Both the position numbers and the translations under genes were made by a program. A DNA stretch of 64,000 bases, taken from Dryocosmus kuriphilus. Its lineage: Eukaryota > Arthropoda > Insecta > Hymenoptera > Cynipidae. The stretch is taken from assembly GCA_038277395.1 (NCBI GenBank), contig CM076196.1, positions 130,755,410-130,819,409 of the forward strand, in the 5' to 3' direction. Shown here one piece after another: positions 12,059-21,841 of the stretch (positions within the stretch are counted from its first letter, which is position 1; every line of letters starts with the position of its first letter). The notes below the pieces were generated by a model, which did no database searches, had not been told where the DNA came from, and saw only the letters and a list, made by a program, of their open reading frames with translations.

Positions 12059-12297
12059 GATTGATTGATGATTGATTCGTTGATTACTCTCCCTTACGGG
12101 TTTGAGGGCTCCGTTCCCTTTACATCCTTTACAATTTCACTTAACCACAATGCCTTATGCTTATGTTAACCTATTATCGCTTCATTAAGTACAAATTCTT
12201 ACACACTATCTTACTATCTATTATCCAATCTAACAAGAGCGCGAGACCTTCCAGGGCTTCCGTTTCCTCTTACCATTACTAGTGAAGCTTTTCCAAG
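12059..12297 (-). other. LINE 3' untranslated region and tail
   Basis: Between the end of ORF2 and the 3' target duplication. Contains CTCTCCCTTACGGGTTTGAG, whose relative CTCTCCCCCTTTTGCGGGTTTAAG is in the LINE fragment at 60.31 kb. The tail at 12,059-12,078 is an AATC-like simple repeat (- strand) instead of poly(A). Confidence 0.7.
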
Positions 12298-13214
12298 TCA
12301 CGCAACACTAATTTTCCTTCGATTTTGGTTTTCTCCTCCCCCATACATACTCCGTTCCCTTTTCTTTTCTAAGCTCTTCACCCAGTTTTCCCCTTGTCCA
12401 CAACCGCTCAGTATCCACCTAACACTATTTACACGCTCTTTCCTCCTTCCTCTTCGCCTGCGCACCTCTTCAACACGTGCTCCCATGATTCCCTTTCATA
12501 CCTACATACCCTGCACATCTTCATTCCTTCACTCATCCAATATTTACATTCATTCATGCCTTCACCCATTCTGAAACGTATCACCCTGGCCCACCTGCAC
12601 TCCTTTTTCAATTTCCCTAAATATTCTGGGAGCCCTTCCATCTTGACGAATTTATACCAATTATTATATTTTGACCCCATAATCTTTTCCCACCTGTTCT
12701 CTTCCTGCTTCTTACTCATTTCCCCTTCAATTTCCTGCCACTCCCTCCCCTCGTCATACATTCTCCATTCCCTTCTAACTTGCCATCTCTCTTCCTCCCA
12801 TTTTGAATGTCCCGTATTAACTCTCCTCTCTCTATTTATTAATTCCTGTCGGCACACTTGTGCTATTTTGCTACCCTTACCACTCTTAAGTTTCTCTTCG
12901 AAATTCCAGACCCTTTTTCTCTGCCTTATCACCAATTTCTCTCTCCCTGTTTCTTCTCTCAACATATAACTTGGGCAGTTCCAGCTTACTTCCACAACCC
13001 ATCTCAGAAATCTTTCTTGCATGTTTTCTACCTTCTTGTACTCCTTCCACCCCCATACTTCCACTCCATAACACATCAATGACCATACCAGCGAGTCAAA
13101 CAGCCATAATCTCATCTTCCAGTCCTCTTTGAATCTTCTTTTTCCAATCTCCCACACTTGACCCATCACCTTACTCGCACTTTCCATCCTTTTTTTCACC
13201 TGTATCTCATTTCC
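12298..13214 (-). pseudogene. LINE ORF2, C-terminal third
   Basis: A continuous frame from 13,199 to 12,429 then, after a frameshift near 12,430-12,440, a second frame to a stop at 12,298. It follows the reverse transcriptase thumb and contains the zinc-knuckle-like motif C-R-V-C..H-V-L-K-R-C (CX2CX8HX4C), typical of the end of many insect LINE ORF2 proteins. The upstream two thirds of the protein lie 17 kb away at 30.3-32.6 kb. Confidence 0.85.
13207..13214. repeat. Target duplication of the TIR element, left
   Basis: TCATTTCC, identical to 30,323-30,330. One base further out (C versus T) a ninth position mismatches, so the duplication is 8 bp, or 9 bp with one change. LINE copy 1 has a single ATCATTTCC (reverse complement) at this site, which confirms insertion. 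Confidence 0.85.
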
Positions 13215-13452
13215 ACCCGTGTCGAGTTAGCACCCCAAAATGCAGCACCCCCATTTTTTCGATGAGTTCTGAGCTTAATTGGAAGAGTTCTAGAGTTCTC
13301 AGAGGGGTGCAGTAATAGTTCTGCAGTAATAGTTTGAAAATTTAAAAAAAAAAGGGGAGTGCTAACTTGATGCCGCACCCCTTTTATGGAGTAGAGTAGT
13401 TCTGATGCATTTTTTCGAAAGCTCTGCAAGAGTTCTAGAGTTCCTGATAGAT
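13215..13452 (+). repeat. Left TIR of the host element
   Basis: Matches the reverse complement of 30,085-30,322 with roughly 90% identity by eye. Contains TTAGCACCCC, TGCAGCACCCC and GTGCTAACTTGATGCCGCA; the GGGGTGCTA word recurs in the subterminal repeats. Confidence 0.9.
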
Positions 13453-14520
13453 TTTAGTAATAGCTCTGCAATAGAAAATTCGAAAAAAACCATTTAAAGC
13501 CCCGGAGCTCTGATATCGGACGTTAATACATTAGCATTATAAACATCTTGATAAAAGTGGCTTTTCCGATTGATAGACAATTGATTCATTGGAAGTTTAT
13601 ATAAATATATATTACTAATAATTAACGGTAATTTTCGTATCCAGAACTCTGGGGTGCGAGTGAGAATTACCCGTCATATATTACCGTTTTTCAGAAAAGA
13701 GAGGAAAAATAAAGTTTTTACTAAGTTTTTCATTAGTTTCACGCTGCACCCCGTAGAACTATATCAAAGTTTCAATTCTGAATATATTTCTTACCCAGAA
13801 CTCGGGGGTGCTAATGGAAATTACCGTTTTAATTACCACGCGAGTAAAGATGAGTCATGGGATATCGAGTTTTTTATTAGTTTATCTCCATTTACCACAA
13901 GACTTGGGTGGAATTTAGAAAAATCATTATCGTAATTCTATTTTGCGACAGTTGACTTAATCAGAACACGGGGGTGCTAGTGAAAATTACTCGTCATATT
14001 AACGTTTTTCAGAAGAGAGGAAAAATAAAGTTTTTACTAAGTTTTTCCTTTATTTTCATTAGTTTCACGCTGCACCCCGTAGAACTATATCAAAGTTTCA
14101 ATTCTAATATATTTCTTACCCAGAACTCGGGGGTGCTAATGGAAATTACCGTTTTAATTACCACGGAGTAAAGATGAGTCATGGGATATCGAGTTTTTTA
14201 TTAGTTTATCTCCATTTACCACAAGACTTGAGTGGAATTTAGAAAAACCATTATCGTAATTCTATTTTGCGACAGTTGACTTAATCAGAACTCGAGGGTG
14301 TTAGTGGAAATTTCCGTTTTATTACCACGCGAGCTTACAGTCGTCGAAAATCGTGTTTCTCAATTCATTAACAGTTCCGCATTTTCTTAATTCATTAACA
14401 GTTCCGCAAAGAATACAATTTAAATTATTCTTAAGTTCATACTTTGCGGCAGTTGACTTGACCGGAACTCGGGGGTGCGGGTCAAATTACCCGCCATATC
14501 ACCGTTTTCCAGGAATTTAC
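13453..14520 (+). repeat. Subterminal tandem repeats with GGGGTGC words
   Basis: A ~320-bp unit is repeated twice and partly a third time (13,639-13,960, 13,961-14,282, 14,283-14,500). Each unit holds two versions of CAGAACTCGGGGGTGCTA..GGAAATTACCG, so the motif recurs about every 160 bases at 13,641, 13,795, 13,961, 14,119, 14,284 and 14,462. The word matches one in the TIR. Such repeats are often binding sites for the element's own transposase. Short reading frames here are chance. Confidence 0.75.
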
Positions 14521-14855
14521 AGGGGCTCCTATGTCGTCTAAATGGATGGCTACACGATAAATAAATAGAATATTCATTATAAGCAACATTTTTTGTATTT
14601 GTACATCAGAGATGCTCGAAAAAATCCTCAATAATAATTAGCAAACCATTAATTCTGAGTTTTAATCATTTTCTTCATTTACAATACGAAAAACTTAAAT
14701 ATACTTTCACTCTTAAGTCATGTAATTTTTAGTACAATTGCAATCACAAATTTTTTGGCGCTCAACTTTAACATTTCGAAAAAATATATCATCGTCATTC
14801 TTCTTTCTATGTCTTATAATTTATCATTTCAAGAATCTTATATTTTAATCAATAG
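14521..14855. other. AT-rich stretch, no feature
   Basis: Between the subterminal repeats and the stop codon of the protease-like frame. No coding potential or repeat was recognised. Confidence 0.5.
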
Positions 14856-15145
14856 TTATATTTGTTTTTCAGACAAAATACGGCGACTTGTCTTCTCTTT
14901 TTCGACGTAAAACAACAAATGCGGTACAATTACCCTTTCGGGTTGACATAACTCCCTCGTCTTTTTAAAATCATCGTATTCGTACCACTTTCTACCATTA
15001 TAAAAAAAATGCAGTATAATGTACTGTCATTTGATTATATTTTTCGAAATGAACAGCTCCAACTAAATCATAAGTTTTATTCTGTACCTGCAGCATCTTA
15101 TAAATCGTGCTAAAAAAAAATGGAACTCTTTTATTTAAACTGTCT
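14856..15145 (-). pseudogene. USP-like protease domain, C-terminal half
   Basis: Read on the - strand from 15,145. After the block RVPFFFSTIYKML comes YDLVGAVHFEKYN, then VHYTAFFL, and after a one-base slip in a T run (15,001-15,008) KWYEYDDFKK, ending at TAA (14,856-14,858). The order 'gaVhf..H-Y-t-A-f...W-y-e-Y-D-D' is that of the end of ubiquitin-specific proteases (C19), where the His and Asp are catalytic. The companion N-terminal part is at 29,838-30,085, separated by the Polinton. It resembles the end of the NOF-like protein at 55.6 kb. Confidence 0.6.
15140..15145. repeat. Polinton target duplication, left
   Basis: CTGTCT, against ATGTCT at 29,838-29,843: five of six bases agree (TGTCT). 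Polintons make 6-bp duplications, so this fits with one later change. Confidence 0.65.
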
Positions 15146-15176
15146 AGTAGTATAGCAGTGTACGTTCTGCGGCAGC
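15146..15176 (+). repeat. Polinton left TIR
   Basis: Thirty-one bases perfectly inverted at 29,807-29,837. Identity ends at GGCAGC; the right end then differs completely, so either the TIR is unusually short or one end was altered by the internal inverted duplication, whose homology begins at 15,172. Confidence 0.85.
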
Positions 15177-15199
15177 TTTTTGTGAACTTCACTATTGAC

Positions 15200-15600
15200 T
15201 GGTGAAATAAGGATAGTGTATCTAAAGACAAAGCGAAAAGTGCATAACTGCAGTTTCTTATGGACCAGAAGTGCAGTTTGTGTTATGGACTTTACTAGTA
15301 TTATGGAATTTGAAAGGAAGAATAGTAAGCGGTGAAATAAGAATATTGCATTTAAAGATAAAGTGAAAAGTGCATAACTGCAGTTTCTTATGGACCAGAA
15401 GTGCAGTTTGTGTTATGGACTTTACTAGTATTATGGACTTTGAAAGGAAGTATAGTGAGCGGTGAAATAAGGATATTGCATTTAAAGACAAAGTGAAAAG
15501 TGCATAACTGCAGTTTCTTATGGACTGTTGAAAGAAACCATAAGTGCAGTTTATGTTATAGACTTTTATGTATAGTGACTTTAAAGACATTATTGATAGT
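15200..15600 (+). repeat. 130-bp tandem repeats upstream of polymerase
   Basis: About three units starting GGTGAAATAAG(G/A)ATA at 15,200, 15,332 and 15,462, each with GTGCATAACTGCAGTTTCTTATGGAC. The mirror copies are at 27,590-27,960. Position directly 5' of the polymerase start suggests a promoter or replication-associated role, but that is unproven. Confidence 0.8.
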
Positions 15601-15681
15601 GACTTTACTATTAAGAAAATCTCCAGTGCAGTTCTTTTTTGACCGATATTTTTTTATCTGTGAATAAAAAACTCCGTCAAA

Positions 15682-18600
15682 ATGATACTCGACGAGTGTG
15701 TAAAGCTTGTTCCGGATATAGAGGATGCGTTGAGCTTGATGGAATCGTCTGGATGCACACCCCTCGACAAAGTGAAGAAATGGAAAAAAAGAGTGCTCAC
15801 TTTGTCTGAAGATAGTTAGGAGGGAACTGAGAAGAAAAACACCACCGAAGACTTTAGGCGAAAAACAAAAATGTCTAAATATAATTGAGAAGCTCGCGTG
15901 CTTGGAGGTACGCTTCGATGTATTAGATAAGAAGAGGGGTGGAGGAGGAGGAGGAGGAAAATCCGATGACATCTATAGTCGTGTCAAATGGCTAAATGTC
16001 CACAAAGCGTTCAATGCTCGCATTAAAACGTGTGTAGTGGCAAATGTAGTACACAAGGACGTTCTTGCTTTCTTAGACGATGCGCAACGTCTATTTATTT
16101 CACATGTGAGCAAGGACATACGACACCATAAATCACTAATGATAAACACTGTGCTTCTTGCCTATTATACAAAAAAATGGCAAAGACAACCCCGATGATT
16201 TGAAACCTATGTCAGGTACCCGGTCCTCAAAGAAATGGAGGAATTTGAGGAGAAAGACTCTGGGTGGACCCTTCACTCAATAATAAAACTTTCCATCAAC
16301 ATCAACAAGTTGAATCCCATGAAGGCAGGTTCATATGTTGATCTTCCACCATCGATCAAGGATAAAAAAGCTTGTGTGAACATACAAAACGACTATGGCA
16401 ACGAGTGCTTCAAGTGGGCAATACTCTCAGCCTTACACCGCCTAACAAGAATGATATTGCTAAACGTGTATCCAGCTATCAACAACACAAGGATGAACTG
16501 GATTTTTCCAACATCAGTTTTCCATTTGCGCTCAAGGATGTGAAAAAATTCGAGGAGAAGAACCAAATCTCTGTGAATGTCTACGGCCTTACTAAGAAGA
16601 GTGAAAATAAATTCACAGTGGTGCCTCTTCACCTCACCTCAAAAAAAAGAGACACGCACGTAAATCTTCTTCGTGTCGAGGAAGATTATGTTTGTGAGGA
16701 TGGTGAAGAAGAAGAAGAAGAACATCTGGACAAAGGAACAAAAACCTTCAATTTTCACTACGTTTGGATTAAGGACCTATCGCGATTGGTTTCTAACCAA
16801 CTGTCAAAAAATCATAGAAAAAAGTTCATTTGTGACCGGTGCTTGCACTACCTTATCAAAGCGGAAAAACTGGAAGCACACACCGAAGATTGAGTAAAAT
16901 TTAATGACTGCAGAGTGGTTCTTCCAGAACCCGGGAGGAACATTGTTGAGTTTAAGAACCGAGAGCGAGCGAGCTCTTTTCATCATATACGCGGACTGTG
17001 AGACTCTTTTGATACCCGTAAATGATGATGAAGGAGCAAAAAGAACCTCGAATACTGAGGTCTTTCAAAGACACGAGGTCTTCAATATTGGCTACATGTT
17101 TAAGTGCAGTTATGATGAAACACTGTCCTTTTACGAGTCATGTTCGGACGATGTGGAGCCGGCAAAGTGGTTTGCTGAGCAGTTGCACAAAATTGCCCAG
17201 AAGTGTGACAAGATTTTGGCATCTCCAGTACCAGTGGAAAAAATAACTTTTGAGCAGCAGGAAGTCTTTATACATGCCAAAACTTGTCACATTTGCCAGA
17301 AGGCACTACATCCTCCAATAAAGAAGGTGCATGATCATTGTCACTTGACAGGCAAGTACCGTGGTCCTGCGCATGAGCATTGCAACTTGGCATATCAGGA
17401 CTCAAACACCATACCTGTTGTGTATCATAATCTGAGTGGGTATGACGCTCAATTTATCATTCGTGACATTGCCACACAATTTGAGGGAAGAGTTAAAGTT
17501 CTTGCGCTCAATAAGGAAAAGTACATTTCCTTCACAAAGTACGTTCAGGAAACTCAGATAAAATTTAGATTCATCGATTCATTTCGATTCATGGCCTCTT
17601 CCCTAGAGAAGTTAGCGTCATACCTCACTCAGTATAAAATTGTCAGTGCAGTGTTTGCTGGTGTTGAGAGGGAGAAAGTTGAGCTTCTCACGAGGACGGG
17701 TGTTCTGCCCTATGAATACCTGGTCTCGAGGGACAGACTCAATGAAACCGAGCTTCCACCAAAAGAAAAAATTTTACAGCACACTGAATGATTCGGCAAT
17801 ATCGGACGAAGATTATGCACATGCACAGCAGGTATGATGTGCATTTAACATCAAGACACTCGGCCAGTACGTCAGTCTGTACATGAAAACTGACGTTCTA
17901 CTTTTGGCTGACATTTTCGAAAGTTTCCGAGAACAGTGTCTCGAGGCTTACGATTTGGATCCAGCACACTACTACACCCACTCCTGGCTTGACATGAGAT
18001 GCCATGCTCAAATATTCAAAGGTAAGATTAGAACTCCTCACCGATGTTCTATAAAGATGGGGAGATCATCTTCATTGAATATTTAGATGCAAATAACCTG
18101 TACGGTTGGGCAATGGAACAGCCCCTCCCTTACGGTGGATTCGAGTGGGTTACGAATTTGCAAAATTTTGATTTCGACATTCCAGACGATTCACCCTTTG
18201 GCTACATTCTGGAAGTAGATTTGGACTATCCCGCGGAACTTCATGACAAGCACAATGACTTGCCGTTTTGCCCAGAACACTCGAGTCCACCGTGGTCCAA
18301 CCAGGAGAAGCTCCTAACTACCTTCTTACCGAAACGAAAGTACGTTCTCCATTATCGTGCTCTGAAAAATGCATTAGCCCATGGACTGAAACTTGTAAAA
18401 ATTCATAGAGTCTTGAAATTCCATCAATCTACATGGTTGAAAAGTTACATTGATTTTAATACTGCATTGAGGACTAACGCTAAAAACGAGTTTAAAAAGA
18501 ATCTCTTTAAACTCATGAATAATGCAGTTTACGGAAAGACAATGGAGAACGTACGAAAATACGTTCATGTGAAACTCGTGACAAAGTGGGAGGGTAGGTA

Positions 18601-19382
18601 TGGAGCAGAAGCCCTCATAGCCCGACCAAACTTTCACAGTCGAGCAATCTTCAGTGAAAATCTCGTTGCGATTGAACTGAGAAGAACTGAAGTTTTGTTT
18701 AACAAGCCGATCTATGTAGGGCTTGCTGTGCTGGATATCTCCAAAATCCTAATGTACGACTTTCACTACGACTACATGCTTAAAAAATACGGTGACAAAT
18801 GCAAACTACTATACACTGACACGGACAGTCTTATTTACGATGTAAAATGTAATGACATTTACGCCGACATGAAAGACGACATTGACAAATTTGATACCTC
18901 CGACTACGCTCGAGACAATGCTTTCGGAATGCCGCAGGTCAACAAAAAAGTTCTAGGCCTCATGAAGGATGAGTGTTGTGGCAAAATTATCACTGAGTTT
19001 GTTGGCTTGCGGAGTAAAATGTACAGCATCCGTGTAAACGGCGAAGACTTTGTCAAAAAAGCCAAAGGCGTAAAAGCAGGCATTGTACGCAAAACAATCA
19101 CATTCGATGACTACACGGAATTCTTGAGAAATTTTTTCAGTCCAAAACAGAACCCAGTATGTCATCAGATCAAGACTACACAATGTCGAGACGATTAAGC
19201 AATCAAAAATTGCACTGAGTCCTCATGATGATAAGCGATGTTTACTCGCCAACACCACAGACACACTTGCGTGGGGACACTACCGACTAAAGAATGCAAT
19301 GGACCTTGACGCTACTGACGGCGATGACGATATACTCACAGACAATGATTATGACCTTTTGGACATACTTGTTAAAAATTAG
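15682..19382 (+). pseudogene. Protein-primed DNA polymerase B, left copy
   Basis: Polinton replicative polymerase. The ATG at 15,682 fits the other arm. Order: an N-terminal region with acidic stretch EEEEE (about 16,710), a Cys/His block (CDRCLHYL), exonuclease motif I (YADCETLL, 16,987), a second Cys cluster (HICQKA, HDHCHLTGKYRG), exonuclease motif II (HNLSGYDAQFII, 17,428), then polymerase motif A (LDANNLYGWAM, 18,083), motif B (KLMNNAVYGKTMEN, about 18,507) and motif C (YTDTDSL, about 18,815). Broken by an extra A near 15,786, a deletion near 16,195, a lost C near 16,437, TGA at 16,891, a 4-base insertion near 16,970, an extra A near 17,770, TGA at 17,835 and a ~95-bp deletion near 18,047. 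Confidence 0.9.
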
Positions 19383-19451
19383 TTGCTGCAGACATATCAT
19401 CATAACTGCACTTTGACATCGCCTTTGTAAATAGTTACTTTCTTGTAAATA

Positions 19452-19512
<61 letters not shown>
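19383..19512 (+). repeat. Polymerase 3' flank with (TTA)n
   Basis: The 3' untranslated sequence followed by about 20 TTA units (19,452-19,512). The mirror tract at 23,521-23,551 is roughly half as long and interrupted. Confidence 0.85.
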
Positions 19513-19513
<1 letters not shown>

Positions 19514-19514
<1 letters not shown>

Positions 19515-19940
19515 TGTACAGCGGTATCACCTGCGTTGTGGTGAATGGATTCCTTCAAATCGGACTCTAGTTCAACTTTTGTAAATGCACAGCGGTATCA
19601 CCTGCGTTGAGGTGAATGGATTTTTGCAAATCTGCCTCTAGTTAAACTTTTGTAAATGCACAGCGGTATCACCTGCGTTGAGGTGAACGGATTCTTGCAA
19701 ATCTGACTCTAGTTCAACTTTTGTAAATGCACAGCGGTATCACCTGCGTTGAGGTAGATGGATTCTTGCAAATCTGACTCTAGTGCAACTTTTGTAAATG
19801 CACACCGGTATCACCTGCGTTGAGGTGAATGGATTCTTGCAAATCTGACTCTAGTTCAACTTTTGTAAATGCACGGCGGTATCACCTGCGTTGAGGTGAA
19901 TGGATTCTTGCAAATCTATCTATAGTTCAACTTTGTAAAT
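19514..19940 (+). repeat. Six 71-bp tandem repeats
   Basis: Unit: a GCGGTATCACCTGCGTTGAGG core, then GATTCTTGCAAATCTGACTC, then TAGTTCAACTTTTGTAAATGCAC. Copies begin about every 71 bases from 19,516. The mirror arm holds only one, so the inner junction of the palindrome lies within this array. Confidence 0.9.
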
Positions 19941-20058
19941 AGGGTATAAAGGAGTTATATATTTGAATAAAGAAAAGATGTGAGTGCATATAAATTGCTT
20001 TTAATATTTATCAAGGAACCTTACTTCTACTCAGTGTAAGCATATATACATTTATAGT
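19941..20058. other. Spacer between polymerase and integrase genes
   Basis: Converging 3' ends: an AATAAA at 19,964-19,969 could serve polymerase transcripts on the + strand. Nothing else was recognised. Confidence 0.4.
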
Positions 20059-20067
20059 TTAGTCTAA

Positions 20068-20195
20068 CATTGGTTCATCGTTGCATCAACGTTGGCTCAA
20101 CGTTGGTTCATCGTTGCTTCAACGTTGGCTCAAAGTTGATTCATCGTTGCTTCAACGTTGACTCAACGTTGATTCAACATTGCACAGAGTTTATT
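20068..20195. repeat. 11-bp tandem array with CAACGTTG core
   Basis: About eleven units of TTGNNTCAACG, many grouped in threes (33-bp higher period). Phasing is nearly perfect at 11 bases, close to one helical turn. Lies just past the 3' end of the integrase gene. Confidence 0.85.
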
Positions 20196-20204
20196 CAACA
20201 TTGA

Positions 20205-21132
20205 TTACATATCTGATTTGTCTATCCGGCTGCTGTTTGAACTATCAAAGCCTAACCACTTTACATATACTTTATTGCCACGTCTCTTGATTACTTTTTC
20301 CACAAGGTATACGTCTGGATGCTTAACTTTGAGAAGTTCCTGTTCATAGAATCCGCCAGCGATACTTTGTTCTTGATAGTCCTTGAGCTTGTACGTCACT
20401 GGATTGGTAGGTATGACTTGTGTTACAGTGAATATCTCTGTTGTCCAGTTGGGAGTATTTCCTTTTTCAAAGACATGCTTGTGCTTGCTGACTCGAACCC
20501 TATCACCAACTTTGAACTTTGCTCTCTTCCTTCTGGGTATACTTCGCAGTTTTTTAAAGCGTTGCAAGAGTTCCTTCTCATCCTCAGCAGTGACATCTCT
20601 GGGCTTCATATCGATTGATCGATGTTTTGTATCGTTGTACTTGGAGATGAGAGTGGGTAAAATGTCTATCCACTTGTAGTTACCTCTCAAGCTAAATTGC
20701 GGCCACATCTTGTTCTTGAGCATGCGATTAAATCATTCACAGATTGAAGCCTTTAGATTATTGTGCGTTGAGTAGAGATTAATCCTATATTGCTGCATAA
20801 GATTTTTAAAACTGCGAATTATAGAATTCCTTGGCTTTGTCAGTGTGTAAGTTTTTTGGAGTACGACCCTGCACCAGTACAGATTCCATTGCTGAAGTGA
20901 CATCTGATCCACTTTTGCTTTTAACAGGGACAGCCCACGCGTACTTGGAGAAAATATCTACTAAGGTAAGTAAATACTTGTGACCATTATTCTCGTGGGC
21001 ATAGGGTAGCATTTCAACCAAATCTGCCTGCCAAGTCTCATCTATACCGCGCATTTGCACGCGACGACGTCGATAATTCTTTCTAGCCGGTTTATGTAGT
21101 TCCGTGACTACTGCCAGTTTCTCCTTGCCCAT
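20205..21132 (-). pseudogene. Polinton integrase with chromodomain
   Basis: A retroviral-type (rve) DDE integrase read from 21,132. The first part has TWQADLVEM (first catalytic Asp), YLLTLVDIFSKYAWAVPVKS and LHTDKAKEFYN (second Asp). An extra T in the run near 20,804-20,807 shifts the frame. After the segment bearing the catalytic Glu, a TGA replaces what is probably an Arg codon (CGA-type change, about 20,733). Frame 20,723-20,205 gives the rest: WIDILPTLISKYNDTKH, an SH3-like FKVGDRVRVS block, and a chromodomain-like end (VYLVEKVIKRRG..VYVKWLGF). It inserts element DNA and the chromodomain may guide targeting. Inactive here. Confidence 0.9.
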
Positions 21133-21505
21133 TCTCGAGGGCGTTTAGTCGAGCGTCCAACTGAGCAATGAGTTCAGCGTTACGAATTGACTAGTCTTGT
21201 TGACTATCAGTCAGCAAGTTCTTTAGTTTCTCGTTGATTGCTTCCTCGAGGATACGTATCATCAAATTATTATTGTCAATATCTGTTCGCATAGACGATG
21301 TGACTTTAAACACTGTACGTATCTCGTTTTGAATAATGCGCTGTACAATTCCCAAATTGACTGCGTCGTTTTGTTCTTTGGACTCACTAACGTTGCACAA
21401 TCTCTTGCCGTCTACGTCATAATAACCGTCGGAGGTGATTTTGAATCCCACACGAATTCTTTCCTGTTGTTCCACCAGGATATAAGATTGTGGAAGTGCC
21501 GTCAC
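21107..21505 (-). pseudogene. Small unknown Polinton protein upstream of integrase
   Basis: A frame from 21,505 (GTG; no ATG in frame because of an upstream TGA) to TAG near 21,189, then readable in the same frame for about 25 more residues to TAA near 21,107, overlapping the integrase start. It has LPQSYILVEQQERIRVGF, SDGYYDVDGKRLC and a helical C-terminal half. Comparable small proteins accompany Polinton-like integrase genes in insects as I recall, but I cannot name it. The true start is probably further upstream (about 21,545), reached through a frame change. Confidence 0.5.
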
Positions 21506-21680
21506 ACGTCATTTATCTGTCAATCGCCGCGAAGACAATACATCATCAAATTTAGCTCCGCATTGTTGATCAAGATGGAGACTTGGTGAATTTTCGAGGA
21601 GAGATTATAACAATACGACTACACGTCAAATCATCATCGTAATAATAATAATGGGTATTGTGTACAATCGCAAAGGAGTC

Positions 21681-21716
21681 TATATAAGCGAGACAAGATG
21701 CCAGACACAGGTCAGT
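21681..21716 (+). promoter_or_regulatory. TATA box and TCAGT initiator of capsid gene
   Basis: TATATAAG at 21,681 and TCAGT at 21,712-21,716, with the A of the initiator 33 bases from the TATA start. This is the usual arthropod spacing. It places transcription start after the ATG at 21,698, so the ATG at 21,842 is the likely start. Confidence 0.7.
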
Positions 21717-21841
21717 TCTCAGTCAGCACGCAAAGCGCTAACACCTCAGAACGTGCTCCTTCTGAAACAACTAGGCCTCAAAGTCAAAGAAAGAAATTGA
21801 AAATATTTATCATCTCCAGCTGTTGCAACAGAGAAAAAAAA

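Larger units (their letters stand above)
15172..19596 (+). repeat. Left arm of 4.5-kb internal palindrome
   Basis: Reverse-complement match to 23,439-27,981, about 97-98% identical by eye. Contains the 130-bp promoter-side repeats, the whole polymerase gene, a (TTA)n tract and the first of six 71-bp repeats. This arm lacks ~65 bp (at 16,195) and ~95 bp (at 18,047) that the other arm keeps. Confidence 0.9.

Noticed and set aside
16891..17837. TGA codons in the polymerase as selenocysteine or Trp recoding
   Set aside because: Other decay (frameshifts, TAG stops in the capsid and the unknown gene) surrounds them and no SECIS-like structure was seen; ordinary nonsense mutations are simpler.
21698..21841. 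ATG at 21,698 as start of the capsid-like protein
   Set aside because: It lies between the TATA box and the initiator, before the predicted transcript start, and the first ~48 codons have no family-like sequence.
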